From a virus: 59,141 nt of DNA. The notes under the pieces are model-generated. The model saw nothing but the letters and a program-made list of their open reading frames with translations. It had not been told where the DNA came from and ran no database searches. Location: positions 1 to 59,141 of the IMG/VR virus record IMGVR_UViG_3300035070_001240. One strand, written 5' to 3'. The position numbers and the translations under genes are program-made. Of this stretch, positions 24,140 through 31,267 are shown one piece after another (position 1 is the stretch's first letter; each line of letters opens with the position of its first letter).

Positions 24140-24800
24140 ATCCAAATCTTTCTATCTCTTGTTTAAAAGAGCTGGTTACAAGGTCGATCAATTCGTTGTC
24201 TCGACCAAAGTAACTGGCTCTTTTTATTTTTAAATCCTTTTGAGATGGAAGACCTTGAAAGCTTGGTAGAGTTATTCTTGACAATTCAAACAGCTTATTC
24301 AACAAAGGCGTAGTTTGTTCCATACAGAAAACATCATTCACTTCAGATAACCAAACCATTTGAGAAGTTAGTCTAGGTCCACAAAATGGAGATGAATGAA
24401 GGTAGTCATAATCCCTATCATTCAACAACCAGTTTCTAAAGCCTCTACTTTTAAGCCTGTATTGTTCCTTTACGGCATCCTTTGTTTCCTTTATACCTCT
24501 ACACCAAGCCACACGATCCGGTGGACCTTCTGTAAAAAACTCATACATGTCAATCAAATAATCAAAGGGACTACGAACAATACCAAAGGTATAGTTGTTG
24601 TTCCACTCATCCTCGCCAATAGCATGTTTGATATTCAAAGAATAACAAAGATTAGGAAGAATATTCTTTTTATTCTTATATTCGTTTACCTCACTATCCT
24701 TGCCACCAAGAATGTAATGACGAATGTTTTCTGGAATAGCAGAAACAATCAAAGGTGTGTAAACAAAGATAAAGTTATATTTATTGTTATGAAAAAACAT
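24126..24800 (-). CDS. Sulfotransferase-like protein
   Basis: I start at the ATG at 24800 (MFFHNNKYNFIFVYTP), giving 224 aa. The N-terminal strand occupies the place of a PAPS-binding 'IPK.aGTS' loop but reads YTPLIVSA, so the sulfate-donor loop is degenerate. The second motif, FGIVRSPFDYLIDMYEFF (about 72-90), fits the 3'-phosphate-binding 'RnP.dr..S.y' pattern. Internal cysteines and tryptophans are typical of the carbohydrate sulfotransferase fold. It follows Gmd with a 1-bp gap, suggesting a shared glycan pathway. It could also be a non-sulfating relative. Confidence 0.6.
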   Translation of the reverse strand: MFFHNNKYNFIFVYTPLIVSAIPENIRHYILGGKDSEVNEYKNKKNILPNLCYSLNIKHAIGEDEWNNNYTFGIVRSPFDYLIDMYEFFTEGPPDRVAWCRGIKETKDAVKEQYRLKSRGFRNWLLNDRDYDYLHSSPFCGPRLTSQMVWLSEVNDVFCMEQTTPLLNKLFELSRITLPSFQGLPSQKDLKIKRASYFGRDNELIDLVTSSFKQEIERFGFSPE

Positions 24801-24801
24801 C

Positions 24802-25902
24802 TTATTTAAATAAATTCCTTTTAATTTGTTCAATATCATTTTCAACCATATCAAATACAAGCTGCTTGAATGAAATAGATGGTTGCCAATTTAGATTTTC
24901 TCTAATCTTTGTACTGTCTCCTAGTAAATACTCAACATCAGAAGGACGATAGAAACGAGAATCAATCTTAATCAAAACTTCCTTTGTCGTACCATTCTTG
25001 TTAACAGCATATTCATACAGTCCCTTTCCTTGCCAATTTAGAATAATTCCAATCTTCTCAAAGGCCATATTGCAGAAATCCTTGACACTGTATGTTTCAC
25101 CAGAAGAAACAACATAATCCGTAATCTTACTTCCAGAAGTATTCAACATCAAATGCATTGCCTTGACATAATCCCTAGCATCTCCCCAATCTCTACGAGC
25201 ATGAACATTTCCTAACATGATTGGACCTTTGTTCTTGCCCGTAGCATATTGAGCAACACCATTGGTAATCTTTCTTGTTACAAAGTCCAATCCCCTACGA
25301 GGAGATTCATGATTAAACAGAATACCATTGACTGCATATGTGTTATATGTTTCACGATAATGTTTCACAGTTAGAAAAGCAGATAACTTGGCAATGGCAT
25401 AAGGAGACGTAGGCTTAAATGATGATTGTTCAGATAAACTTTTTTCAGTCCCTGTAGCTTCGTTACCAAATAATTCAGACGTAGAAGCTTGATAAAATCT
25501 AAACTGTTTTTTAAATACCTCTGTAAAGGCTTCCAGAAGCCCTACAACAGCAACTGCATTAATCTGGTGGGTGAGTACAGGAATTTTAAAACTCTCTCCT
25601 ACGTGGCTCTGAGCGGCTAGATTATACACTTCAATATAATTATCCATGATTGTCATGTAACTTGTCACGTAAGACTTAATAGTTTCCACAAATGATTTGA
25701 TAGAACCGTTATCTAAAAGATCAAGATTGATCAAAGTTAGATTAGGATGATCAATTAAATTGTGTAAACGAGTGTTATTGGATAGTGGAATGGATGTACG
25801 TCGAATACCAGCATAGACCTTATATCCGTTTTCTAGAAGATATTCCGCAAGATATGAGCCATCTTGTCCTGTAATACCAGTTATAGCAGCTAGTTTTTGC
25901 AT
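24802..25902 (-). CDS. gmd: GDP-mannose 4,6-dehydratase
   Basis: A 366-aa short-chain dehydrogenase/reductase of the extended type: NADP-binding GITGQDGSYL (9-18), the 'YNLAAQSHVG' stretch, catalytic STSELFG and YxxxK (YAIAK), and substrate-binding NHESPRRG (the family's 'fNHESP.RG'). It turns GDP-D-mannose into GDP-4-keto-6-deoxy-mannose, the entry to GDP-fucose, GDP-rhamnose or perosamine. The length is normal. It forms a pair with the sulfotransferase-like gene. No fucose synthase or epimerase gene is seen, so the host or another gene finishes the pathway. Confidence 0.92.
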   Translation of the reverse strand: MQKLAAITGITGQDGSYLAEYLLENGYKVYAGIRRTSIPLSNNTRLHNLIDHPNLTLINLDLLDNGSIKSFVETIKSYVTSYMTIMDNYIEVYNLAAQSHVGESFKIPVLTHQINAVAVVGLLEAFTEVFKKQFRFYQASTSELFGNEATGTEKSLSEQSSFKPTSPYAIAKLSAFLTVKHYRETYNTYAVNGILFNHESPRRGLDFVTRKITNGVAQYATGKNKGPIMLGNVHARRDWGDARDYVKAMHLMLNTSGSKITDYVVSSGETYSVKDFCNMAFEKIGIILNWQGKGLYEYAVNKNGTTKEVLIKIDSRFYRPSDVEYLLGDSTKIRENLNWQPSISFKQLVFDMVENDIEQIKRNLFK

Positions 25903-26253
25903 ATTTATTAAATACTCCTATGGGTACCCTAAAAATAAAATAGAGGGGTGTTTTCCTAGAAACAAAGAATAGAGGTAGTTTGTAGAATTGGCAAGAGCAG
26001 AAAAATACAAAAAAAAATTTAGAAGGTGGTATATATATACTTTTTGTGTGGATATAAAGAGCTAAAATTTTGAAATTTATGTCTGTTCATATACGACACC
26101 GACAGCGCCGCCAAATTTTTCCCCTCCCCCTACTCAAAACCAAAGAGTGGCCGCAAGGCCTCCGTTTGCGAATTAGAATTATTCTAAGGTAGATTTTAGA
26201 CAAGAAAACGCCCCGCTCTTAGGCGAGGCGCTTCCTCGTTGACTAGGTGAAGC
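25903..26253. other. Gene-free spacer with palindromes and low-complexity runs
   Basis: This 351-bp stretch between the gmd start and the 99-aa gene stop contains an A/T-rich part (poly-A run near 26010, TATATATATA near 26032), a C-rich run, a TTAGAAT-T-ATTCTAA palindrome (26173-26187) and the terminator of the 99-aa gene (26204-26230). The gmd ribosome-binding site (AGGAG, at about 25915) is in its left end. I see no convincing promoter for gmd, though the alternating T-A stretch is a possible -10 region. Confidence 0.6.
26204..26230 (-). terminator. Intrinsic terminator of the 99-aa gene
   Basis: On the minus strand CGCCTCGC (26230-26223) pairs with GCGGGGCG (26216-26209, one T-G pair) around a 6-base loop, followed by TTTTC. 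It lies directly after the stop of the 99-aa gene. The stem is GC-rich like the gene itself. Confidence 0.75.
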
Positions 26254-26553
26254 TTAGATAAGCTTGCTCAAGTTAACTGCGTTCGGCTTGGCTGTCGGCG
26301 CGGCGTCCTTGCCCCGCTTGGCCCGGCCTTGTGCCGTCGGTAGGATGACACGGCCTTTTGAGATAAAAGCAGGCACTTCGTTTTTGCCATGGGTCATGCA
26401 CCCGTTAACCAAGTAGGGGAGATTGAAATAATCCCCACCAGGAGCCAGTGTGAGAGAATTAACGTCAATCTCAAACGTCAATGTGACCTTGCCAGTACCG
26501 GCAACAGCGGTGGATGTCTTAACGGGGGTAGTCTTGATTGTCTTGCGAGCCAT
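26254..26553 (-). CDS. GC-rich self-contained gene, 99 aa, unknown
   Basis: A 99-aa protein beginning MARKTIKTTPVKTSTAVAG, with a beta-rich core (GKVTLTFEIDVNSLTL) and a basic, Ala/Pro-rich C-terminus (GRAKRGKDAAPTAKP). It is plainly more GC-rich than its surroundings. It has its own promoter (26616-26643) and terminator (26204-26230) and sits alone on the minus strand beside the presumed origin. This is the 'moron' arrangement. Possible roles include regulator or DNA-binding protein, judged only by charge. Confidence 0.7.
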   Translation of the reverse strand: MARKTIKTTPVKTSTAVAGTGKVTLTFEIDVNSLTLAPGGDYFNLPYLVNGCMTHGKNEVPAFISKGRVILPTAQGRAKRGKDAAPTAKPNAVNLSKLI

Positions 26554-26584
26554 GATAAAGGTTCCTTTCGTGGTTCGCGGTTAT

Positions 26585-26607
26585 GGCGTCGGGTTCATCC
26601 CGTCGCC
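26585..26607. repeat. GC-rich inverted repeat in the leader of the 99-aa gene
   Basis: GGCGTCGGG (26585-26593) and CCCGTCGCC (26599-26607) form an 8-of-9 inverted repeat around TTCAT. It lies between the promoter and the ATG of the 99-aa gene, so it could be an operator or a leader hairpin that affects translation. Confidence 0.45.
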
Positions 26608-26615
26608 TGATGATC

Positions 26616-26643
26616 AATATAATGATTTTTTTCGACATATCAA
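26616..26643 (-). promoter_or_regulatory. Sigma70-type promoter of the 99-aa gene
   Basis: Minus strand TTGATA (26643-26638), a 16-bp spacer, then TATATT (26621-26616). The leader to the ATG at 26553 contains an inverted repeat and an AAGGAACC ribosome-binding region. Good match in spacing and sequence. Confidence 0.6.
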
Positions 26644-26733
26644 GAAAAAAAATGGCTTAGTTCACCATGCATAGGACTATACCGTTAGTCATACTCCTAG
26701 TCTATGACCCATATTATTACCATAATTTTCATA

Positions 26734-26844
26734 TGATTTCCCGACAAGTGTACGAAACAACAACACAATTCACCGACACGTTATTGAATTAACAATACAA
26801 TTAACCGACACGTTATTGAATTAACAATATGATTAACCGACAAG
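26734..26844. repeat. Four 32-bp iteron-like repeats
   Basis: Copies start at 26734, 26766, 26798 and 26830. Copies two and three differ by one base; copies one and four are partial or diverged but keep ACCGACA or CCCGACA at the same place. The period of three helical turns puts the same face of DNA towards a protein, as in plasmid iterons. Confidence 0.75.
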
Positions 26845-26989
26845 AACATCTGAAGAACAAATCATAAATGAAACGTGAATGTTGTATATACCTTATGTAA
26901 GTTATTGATACTAATACGTTATTTATATGGTTATTACCTTGGTTATGTCAAGAACTATTAAGATATATGCGTAAATAAAGGGATTTTAA

Positions 26990-27061
26990 TGCAGTTAAGC
27001 TAGATAATATGGAATATTTATGCAGTTAAGCTAGATAATATGGAATATTTATTCAGTTAAG
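26990..27061. repeat. 31-bp tandem repeat, two identical copies plus a third partial
   Basis: Two perfect 31-bp copies (26990-27020 and 27021-27051) each begin TGCAGTTAAGCTAGATAATA. A truncated third follows (27052-27061, TTCAGTTAAG). It is close to the 32-bp iterons but has a different sequence, so a second protein or a DNA-unwinding role is possible. Confidence 0.75.
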
Positions 27062-27232
27062 GGAGGAGAATTAGATAATTTGTTTGTGATATGCAATAAA
27101 CGCATAACAAATACGCATATACATTCCTTAAATACATAACAAAAACAACGTACATAATATATTCATGGTCATATTATAAAAGTATTATAAGTAATTACGC
27201 CGATCCGCCACTCCTGAACGGGGTTTCGCAGC

Positions 27233-27259
27233 TTGGAACCGTTCCAAGGTTTTGGCCAA
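27233..27259. promoter_or_regulatory. Palindromes upstream of the early promoter
   Basis: TTGGAAC-C-GTTCCAA (27233-27247) is a perfect 7+1+7 palindrome, followed at 27252-27259 by TTGGCCAA. They precede the early promoter by about 35-60 bp and sit in a GC-rich patch. They look like repressor or activator sites. Confidence 0.45.
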
Positions 27260-27290
27260 GCCATTGAAATCGCTGGCAAAAAAAAAATCG

Positions 27291-27319
27291 TTGACAGGCT
27301 GGCTGGACCGTGGGATTAT
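27291..27319 (+). promoter_or_regulatory. Candidate early promoter
   Basis: TTGACA (27291-27296), a 17-bp spacer, then GATTAT (27314-27319). The -35 is perfect; the -10 matches 4 of 6. The ATG of the first plus-strand gene is 67 bp beyond with a strong AGGAGG site. It would start the plus-strand block. Confidence 0.6.
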
Positions 27320-27385
27320 ACTGGACCAAGCCGGGGTTCCGACCCTATTATTAATCATCCTTACTATTATTAGGAGGAAACAACT

Positions 27386-27565
27386 ATGACTAAACTTACT
27401 GAACAGCAAAAGCTTGCGTTGTACAGGATTTATTCTCGTGATTGGAATAAACCTTCTAGCTATCTAGCGTTTCGGCGTACTGTTCAACAAGGGTTTGATT
27501 GTATCATGGTGCCATACTGCGGTATGTGGCTTGGCATCGAAACAGATGGATATACACACTCTTAA
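27386..27565 (+). CDS. Early small conserved protein, 59 aa
   Basis: A 59-aa protein starting MTKLTEQQKLALYRIYSRD and ending CGMWLGIETDGYTHS, preceded by a strong TAGGAGGAAA. The 'YR.y.RdW......yl.FRRtVq..FD.i.v.ycGMWLGIe..G' pattern recurs in early regions of marine podoviruses. The function is unknown. As the first gene after the presumed promoter it is likely very early. Confidence 0.65.
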   Translation: MTKLTEQQKLALYRIYSRDWNKPSSYLAFRRTVQQGFDCIMVPYCGMWLGIETDGYTHS

Positions 27566-27579
27566 CATAGGAGGTAATC

Positions 27580-27753
27580 ATGGATAGCCTATATCGTTTC
27601 GCATTCAACGGTCGTAAGAATGAATACGATGAATATGTTATTAAGGCTTGGCGTAATGGTAAGCGTTATGAAAAGGGTGACTATTACACTGATAACTACG
27701 ATGACGCTGTAAATACTATGAACTTGCTTCGCAAGGAGTATTACGATGACTAA
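27580..27753 (+). CDS. Small early protein, 57 aa
   Basis: Reads MDSLYRFAFNGRKNEYDEY and ends in NLLRKEYYDD. It is acidic, with several tyrosines and a helix-rich look. AGGAGG precedes its ATG, and the end overlaps the next ATG by 8 bp. No family recognised. Confidence 0.5.
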   Translation: MDSLYRFAFNGRKNEYDEYVIKAWRNGKRYEKGDYYTDNYDDAVNTMNLLRKEYYDD

Positions 27754-27949
27754 AAATTTCTATCAAAAATCACCTAGCATTCAGTTGTTTCTTAAATCAA
27801 TATCTGTGGGGGATATTGATAAAGGCGAGTGTCCTACCTGTGGTGATAAGATAGGATCATTTAGGGATACATTATCTGAAAAAGAATATTCTATCTCAGG
27901 TATGTGTCAGTCATGTCAGGATAATGTTTTTGGATTGGAGGAAGAATAA
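27746..27949 (+). CDS. Zinc-ribbon protein, 67 aa
   Basis: Two CxxC pairs 33 residues apart (CPTCG at about 29 and CQSCQ at about 55) make a clear zinc ribbon. The rest is polar and acidic at the end (EEE). Small Zn-ribbon proteins of phages bind nucleic acid or host RNA polymerase. One base is shared with the next ATG (stop TAATG). Confidence 0.65.
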   Translation: MTKNFYQKSPSIQLFLKSISVGDIDKGECPTCGDKIGSFRDTLSEKEYSISGMCQSCQDNVFGLEEE

Positions 27950-28566
27950 TGACTAATATGCATATAACTAAACTTACTGGCAAGCTTGATGGGTTTCGTT
28001 CGTTGTCTTCAAATACAACAACTAATCCTTTCTGCATCAAGATGAACGCAACGACCAAAGATAACATTATCTGCAAAGAATGTTATAGCATGTCTATGCT
28101 CAAAGGATTTCGTAAGAATGCTGCACCAGCCTTACAACGAAACAATGATCTATTAGCTAGTCGTATTCTTGAACCCCATGAAATACCTACGATCCTTGAT
28201 AGGTTCTTTCGTATTCATGCTCATGGTGAAATCCTAAACCTTACACATGCTATTAATATTCTGAACCTTGTTAAAGCTAATCCGCATACTACATTCGGTT
28301 GGTGGAGCAAGCGTAAGGATATTATCAACAAGCTATTCTCTCCGTCTTATGGTGGGTTTGGATTTAAGAAACCATCCAATCTAATCATGATCTATAGCAA
28401 TCCTAAGATTGATGATGTTATTGATACGCCACCTAAATGGTTTGATAAGACGTTCAACAACGTTACCAGCCATCCGTCTGAGAACTGTACTGGACAACGC
28501 TGCAAGGATTGTCTAGTCTGCTACACCAACAACGACACCAACACTATTATTGAGAAGGTAAAATAA
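27949..28566 (+). CDS. GP88-like Cys-rich early protein
   Basis: A 205-aa protein with 'KLDGFRSLSSNTTTNPFCIKM', 'NIICKECYSMSMLKGFRKN' and, near the end, CTGQRCKDCLVCY. The 'TNPFC..m......IC..CYs..ml...r' spacing is the gene product 88 family seen in diverse phages. Up to eight cysteines suggest zinc or iron-sulfur sites. The gene sits in the early run and may act on host nucleic acids, but there is no characterised activity. Confidence 0.6.
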   Translation: MTNMHITKLTGKLDGFRSLSSNTTTNPFCIKMNATTKDNIICKECYSMSMLKGFRKNAAPALQRNNDLLASRILEPHEIPTILDRFFRIHAHGEILNLTHAINILNLVKANPHTTFGWWSKRKDIINKLFSPSYGGFGFKKPSNLIMIYSNPKIDDVIDTPPKWFDKTFNNVTSHPSENCTGQRCKDCLVCYTNNDTNTIIEKVK

Positions 28567-28568
28567 CA

Positions 28569-28757
28569 ATGATTATAGATAGTCAACTAGAACAAGGTCG
28601 TATTGTAGCTATTAAAGCTCTACGTACTTTGATTGAACGTGACGAGTGGAATCCGATTGAAGCGTTGGATCATGTTATTATTGAATATGGTTTAACGCCA
28701 ATGGAAATTGTAGAGTTTGAGAAAAAAGTAAAGGAGAAATACCATGATTTTATCTAA
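28569..28757 (+). CDS. Small acidic protein, 62 aa
   Basis: A 62-aa protein, MIIDSQLEQGRIVAIKALR..., mostly helical with Glu-rich surfaces. It overlaps the next ORF by 14 bp. No motif is recognised; acidic early proteins of this size often inhibit a host enzyme. Confidence 0.5.
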   Translation: MIIDSQLEQGRIVAIKALRTLIERDEWNPIEALDHVIIEYGLTPMEIVEFEKKVKEKYHDFI

Positions 28758-28923
28758 TCTTGAGCTTTCTATCTTCAATAATATTAAAGATAAAAAGCCT
28801 GAGATTACGTTTTGTTCTCGATTACATGACAATGAGTTAACAATCTGGAACAAGATGATTTTCAAGTCTATCGTCCTAGAATACTGGTATGAGGAGTATC
28901 CTGAGTATGTCGAATCCCTTTGA
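28744..28923 (+). CDS. Small protein, 59 aa
   Basis: From ATG 28744 it reads MILSNLELSIFNNIKDKKPE and continues to EEYPEYVESL before TGA at 28921. AAGGAG precedes it in the end of the previous gene. It overlaps genes on both sides (14 and 17 bp). Unknown function. Confidence 0.45.
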   Translation: MILSNLELSIFNNIKDKKPEITFCSRLHDNELTIWNKMIFKSIVLEYWYEEYPEYVESL

Positions 28924-29170
28924 TAAAGAACGTGAAGCTTACAACGCCTATGCTGTGTATGTTAATCCATTAGACTTAGCTGAATACAGGATCATTAAAA
29001 CATTCGATGATCCTAAATTGGAAAACGATAACAGTAACTGGCTAGTCGTAACTCGTAACATGTGGAGTGGTGATTATGATGATGTAAAAAAGATTAAGGC
29101 AAGAGAAGTAAAAAACTATTCTTTCCTGTTATCCTGTACAGACGATTGGAGTAAACACTATGCGTCTTGA
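28907..29170 (+). CDS. Small protein, 87 aa
   Basis: I use the ATG at 28907 (MSNPFDKEREAYNAYAVYV), which follows GAGGAG at 28891. An upstream ATG at 28889 would overlap further. It contains Trp-rich regions (NWLVVTRNMWSGDY). Unknown function; the frame overlaps both neighbours. Confidence 0.5.
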   Translation: MSNPFDKEREAYNAYAVYVNPLDLAEYRIIKTFDDPKLENDNSNWLVVTRNMWSGDYDDVKKIKAREVKNYSFLLSCTDDWSKHYAS

Positions 29171-29261
29171 TGACAAGATTGAACTAGTTATTATCCTAGC
29201 CGTAGTTGCTATCGTTGTTTCAACTCTTCTGATTATGAAAGATCACACATGGCCTATCTGA
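29160..29261 (+). CDS. Membrane mini-protein, 33 aa
   Basis: Reads MRLDDKIELVIILAVVAIVV and ends MKDHTWPI. A single transmembrane helix (about residues 9-25) follows an acidic start. It overlaps both the previous gene and the next. Such early single-span peptides can inhibit host processes or act as superinfection-exclusion factors. Confidence 0.45.
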   Translation: MRLDDKIELVIILAVVAIVVSTLLIMKDHTWPI

Positions 29262-29320
29262 TGCTAAAACAAATAGCTATCATCTCTATCTGTGTAACTA
29301 TTCTAATCCTTCTAACATAA
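29249..29320 (+). CDS. Membrane mini-protein, 23 aa
   Basis: ATG at 29249 yields MAYLMLKQIAIISICVTILI then LLT. Almost entirely hydrophobic, one transmembrane helix. It overlaps the previous mini-gene by 13 bp. It is too short to be sure, but the pair of neighbouring membrane peptides is suggestive. Confidence 0.35.
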   Translation: MAYLMLKQIAIISICVTILILLT

Positions 29321-29334
29321 ACTAATAGAGGAGC

Positions 29335-29514
29335 ATGAAACTTATGACTAGTGCCATTAAAATCTACAACAATTATGAGGAGATTCCTTGGATAGTAACA
29401 GACTACATTCTATCTGTTAGTGACGCAGATAATATCTACGAAATACCCCTTGACGAAATCAACGATTTTCTATACAACTTAGAAGATCACTATGAAACGG
29501 CTAATCAGGAGTAA
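29335..29514 (+). CDS. Small acidic protein, 59 aa
   Basis: From the ATG at 29335 with GAGGAG before it, reads MKLMTSAIKIYNNYEEIPWI and ends in HYETANQE. It is very acidic with helices. Unknown. It precedes the DUF932-like gene closely. Confidence 0.5.
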   Translation: MKLMTSAIKIYNNYEEIPWIVTDYILSVSDADNIYEIPLDEINDFLYNLEDHYETANQE

Positions 29515-29521
29515 CATAGCC

Positions 29522-30454
29522 ATGAACAACATCGTAAATCTTAACAACGTCATCATGAACCCGTTTGAACAGAGCTTTAATGGAAGCGTCTTAGACTTCA
29601 GCATCACAACTGGTGAAGTATTTACACCAATGTTTGAAGAGTCTTCTGGTGAGAAGAAGGCTGTAATCAAGATGGATGATAATGGTAATCCTGTTGATTG
29701 GTGGGTAGTGGGTAAAGACTACTACGTAAAATCACATAGGGATTTCTTTGGATCAATCGAACGTGAGCTTATGAATAACATTGATCCTAATCATCTGTCT
29801 GGTGTTGAGATTACGACAAAGTCTAGTCGAGGTGGGCGTTGGGGTATGCGTCAATATGTTTTCCCCAACGTTACTTGTCCCGTTGAAACCAATACAGGAT
29901 TTACAACTGATATTAATCTTCGTATTGTTTCCTGGTCAGGATTGGATGGAGGTACTGCAAACAATTACATCATCGGATTGTTTGATGGGTACTGTCTAAA
30001 CGGTTGTGTGTTTACTAGAGCAGCTAATAAAAAAGATGCTTATGTAAAGCGATACAAGCGTAACAGTAAGAACTTCAATCTTGATTTCTTCTGCGCTGAT
30101 ATTATGAATGCTGTAGAGGTATTCTATGAACAGTCAAAAGAGTTTCAGTTGATGGCTCAAAAGCCTCTATCCCTTCAACAAGGATGGGATTTTATTGAGA
30201 ATATCAAAACATTCTCTGAGGCTAAAAAAGAGTCAATGAAGGAGTTGTTTACTCGTGAATTAACTGTACGGGGTAACAACGTATTCAGTCTGCATAGTGC
30301 CTTCACTAACTATTCTTCACACAAGAATGATGATCTGTTTCGTAGTCGTACTACTAAACACGAAGATGTAGAGGCAGAAATCCTCTTCAAGCGTGAAGAA
30401 GAAATTACTAACATTCTCAACAGCAATAGCTGGCGTGAATTGTTAGCAGCCTAA
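29522..30454 (+). CDS. DUF932-like phage protein, 310 aa
   Basis: I start at the ATG at 29522 (MNNIVNLNNVIMNPFEQSF), preceded by AGGAGTAACATAGCC. The centre has 'DPNHLSGVEITTKSSRGGRW', then 'GLDGGTANNYIIGLFDGYCLNGCV' and a helical C-terminus. This gives the general form of DUF932 (phage/plasmid-like TIGR03299) proteins, whose role is unknown, though they are frequent in early regions and linked to host takeover. The family assignment is moderate. A hairpin follows the stop at 30466-30500. Confidence 0.5.
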   Translation: MNNIVNLNNVIMNPFEQSFNGSVLDFSITTGEVFTPMFEESSGEKKAVIKMDDNGNPVDWWVVGKDYYVKSHRDFFGSIERELMNNIDPNHLSGVEITTKSSRGGRWGMRQYVFPNVTCPVETNTGFTTDINLRIVSWSGLDGGTANNYIIGLFDGYCLNGCVFTRAANKKDAYVKRYKRNSKNFNLDFFCADIMNAVEVFYEQSKEFQLMAQKPLSLQQGWDFIENIKTFSEAKKESMKELFTRELTVRGNNVFSLHSAFTNYSSHKNDDLFRSRTTKHEDVEAEILFKREEEITNILNSNSWRELLAA

Positions 30455-30465
30455 TCTTACAAATA

Positions 30466-30500
30466 GTCTAGGCCAGTCTGTTATTCGGGCTGGCCTAGAC
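30466..30500 (+). terminator. Perfect 11-bp hairpin after the DUF932-like gene
   Basis: GTCTAGGCCAG (30466-30476) and CTGGCCTAGAC (30490-30500) pair perfectly around a 13-base loop. No T-run follows, so it may be an attenuator, RNase processing site or protein-binding site instead of a classical terminator. It contains the CTAGAC half-site found in the palindromes at 31.8-31.96 kb. Confidence 0.5.
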
Positions 30501-30546
30501 ATGTAATCTAAACATTTTATGGAAGTTAAAGAAAGACAACTAAGCA

Positions 30547-30663
30547 ATGAGTATCATCAAATGTTCTAAATGTGAAACAACTGCAACTGTAATTCTGGAC
30601 AATATGTATTATTGTTCAGTGTGTGGACTTAAAAAAGTAAAAGGAAACCATCGTCATGACTAA
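30547..30663 (+). CDS. Zinc-ribbon mini-protein, 38 aa
   Basis: ATG at 30547 gives MSIIKCSKCETTATVILDNM then YYCSVCGLKKVKGNHRHD. Two CxxC pairs (C6, C9 and C23, C26) form a rubredoxin-like zinc knuckle. The 3' end overlaps the next gene by 8 bp. It likely binds nucleic acid or a polymerase subunit. Confidence 0.55.
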   Translation: MSIIKCSKCETTATVILDNMYYCSVCGLKKVKGNHRHD

Positions 30664-31093
30664 TCCAATCAAGCGTGTTCAAGTCTATTGGAACGTTCAC
30701 AAAGAATGCTGGTCAGTACGTGATAAGAAAACAAACAAAGTAATTGCTCATACTGATTCTATCATGTTGGATAATGCTAGATTTGTAGTACATGAATCTG
30801 GTCGTAAACGTGTGCTACGTGAACAGCGAAAGAATGTACATGCCTATGTAGAAGGTGATGTTTGTATTCGTAGCTATACTAATACAGATTATGCCATCTA
30901 TAAAAAGATGGATAATCCTGTACAAGTACGTTATAATCCATACCAAGGTAATAGCTTCTATCTAAACAATCCTAACTTCCATAACGATAAGATTAAAAAA
31001 GCTATTACTGAAGCTAACTCTACCGTTGTTATGAAAAAGTCTAATAACGGCAAAGGTAAAGTCTACATTGATTATAACAAGGAGTTTATCTAA
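30656..31093 (+). CDS. Conserved early phage protein, 145 aa
   Basis: A 145-aa basic protein beginning MTNPIKRVQVYWNVHKECWSV. It contains 'RDKKTNKVIAHTDSIMLDNARFVVHESGRKRVLREQRKNVHAYVEG', a stretch shared by early proteins in many marine podoviruses. The later part is tyrosine/asparagine rich. Function unknown; the basic charge suggests nucleic-acid contact. Confidence 0.55.
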   Translation: MTNPIKRVQVYWNVHKECWSVRDKKTNKVIAHTDSIMLDNARFVVHESGRKRVLREQRKNVHAYVEGDVCIRSYTNTDYAIYKKMDNPVQVRYNPYQGNSFYLNNPNFHNDKIKKAITEANSTVVMKKSNNGKGKVYIDYNKEFI

Positions 31094-31097
31094 GCAC

Positions 31098-31256
31098 ATG
31101 GATACATCAATACTATATCCTTCGTATGTTGAACAGTCTATTCGCAAGTCTGATGGTGCTGTCTGTACTTGGGTAAAGGCATATGCTGTATTACCTAAGC
31201 ATGAAATAGTAAACTATTCCAGCGAATGGATTCTTGTGAACGTAAAGAAACCGTAA
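31098..31256 (+). CDS. Small protein, 52 aa
   Basis: I take the ATG at 31098 (MDTSILYPSYVEQSIRKSD). An upstream start at 31068 would overlap the previous gene by 26 bp. It includes CTWVKAYAVLPKHEIV and ends NVKKP. No motif. Probable but weakly supported. Confidence 0.45.
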   Translation: MDTSILYPSYVEQSIRKSDGAVCTWVKAYAVLPKHEIVNYSSEWILVNVKKP

Positions 31257-31267
31257 GAGTAATAACT

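Larger units (their letters stand above)
26554..27385. other. Gene-free, repeat-rich region: candidate origin and control region
   Basis: An 832-bp stretch lies between divergent genes. It holds the minus promoter of the 99-aa gene, a four-copy 32-bp repeat, a two-and-a-half-copy 31-bp repeat, a GC-rich island (27190-27350) with palindromes, and a plus-strand promoter just before the first early gene. No gene was judged real in it. AT-rich tandem repeats at the start of the leftward and rightward transcription units are typical of a replication origin or enhancer. Confidence 0.55.

Noticed and set aside
27185-27409. Minus-strand ORF of 74 aa overlapping the first early gene
   Set aside because: It overlaps a well-supported plus-strand gene with a strong ribosome-binding site and no ribosome-binding site is seen for it. 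It may only be a relic; kept as an observation about the GC-rich island.
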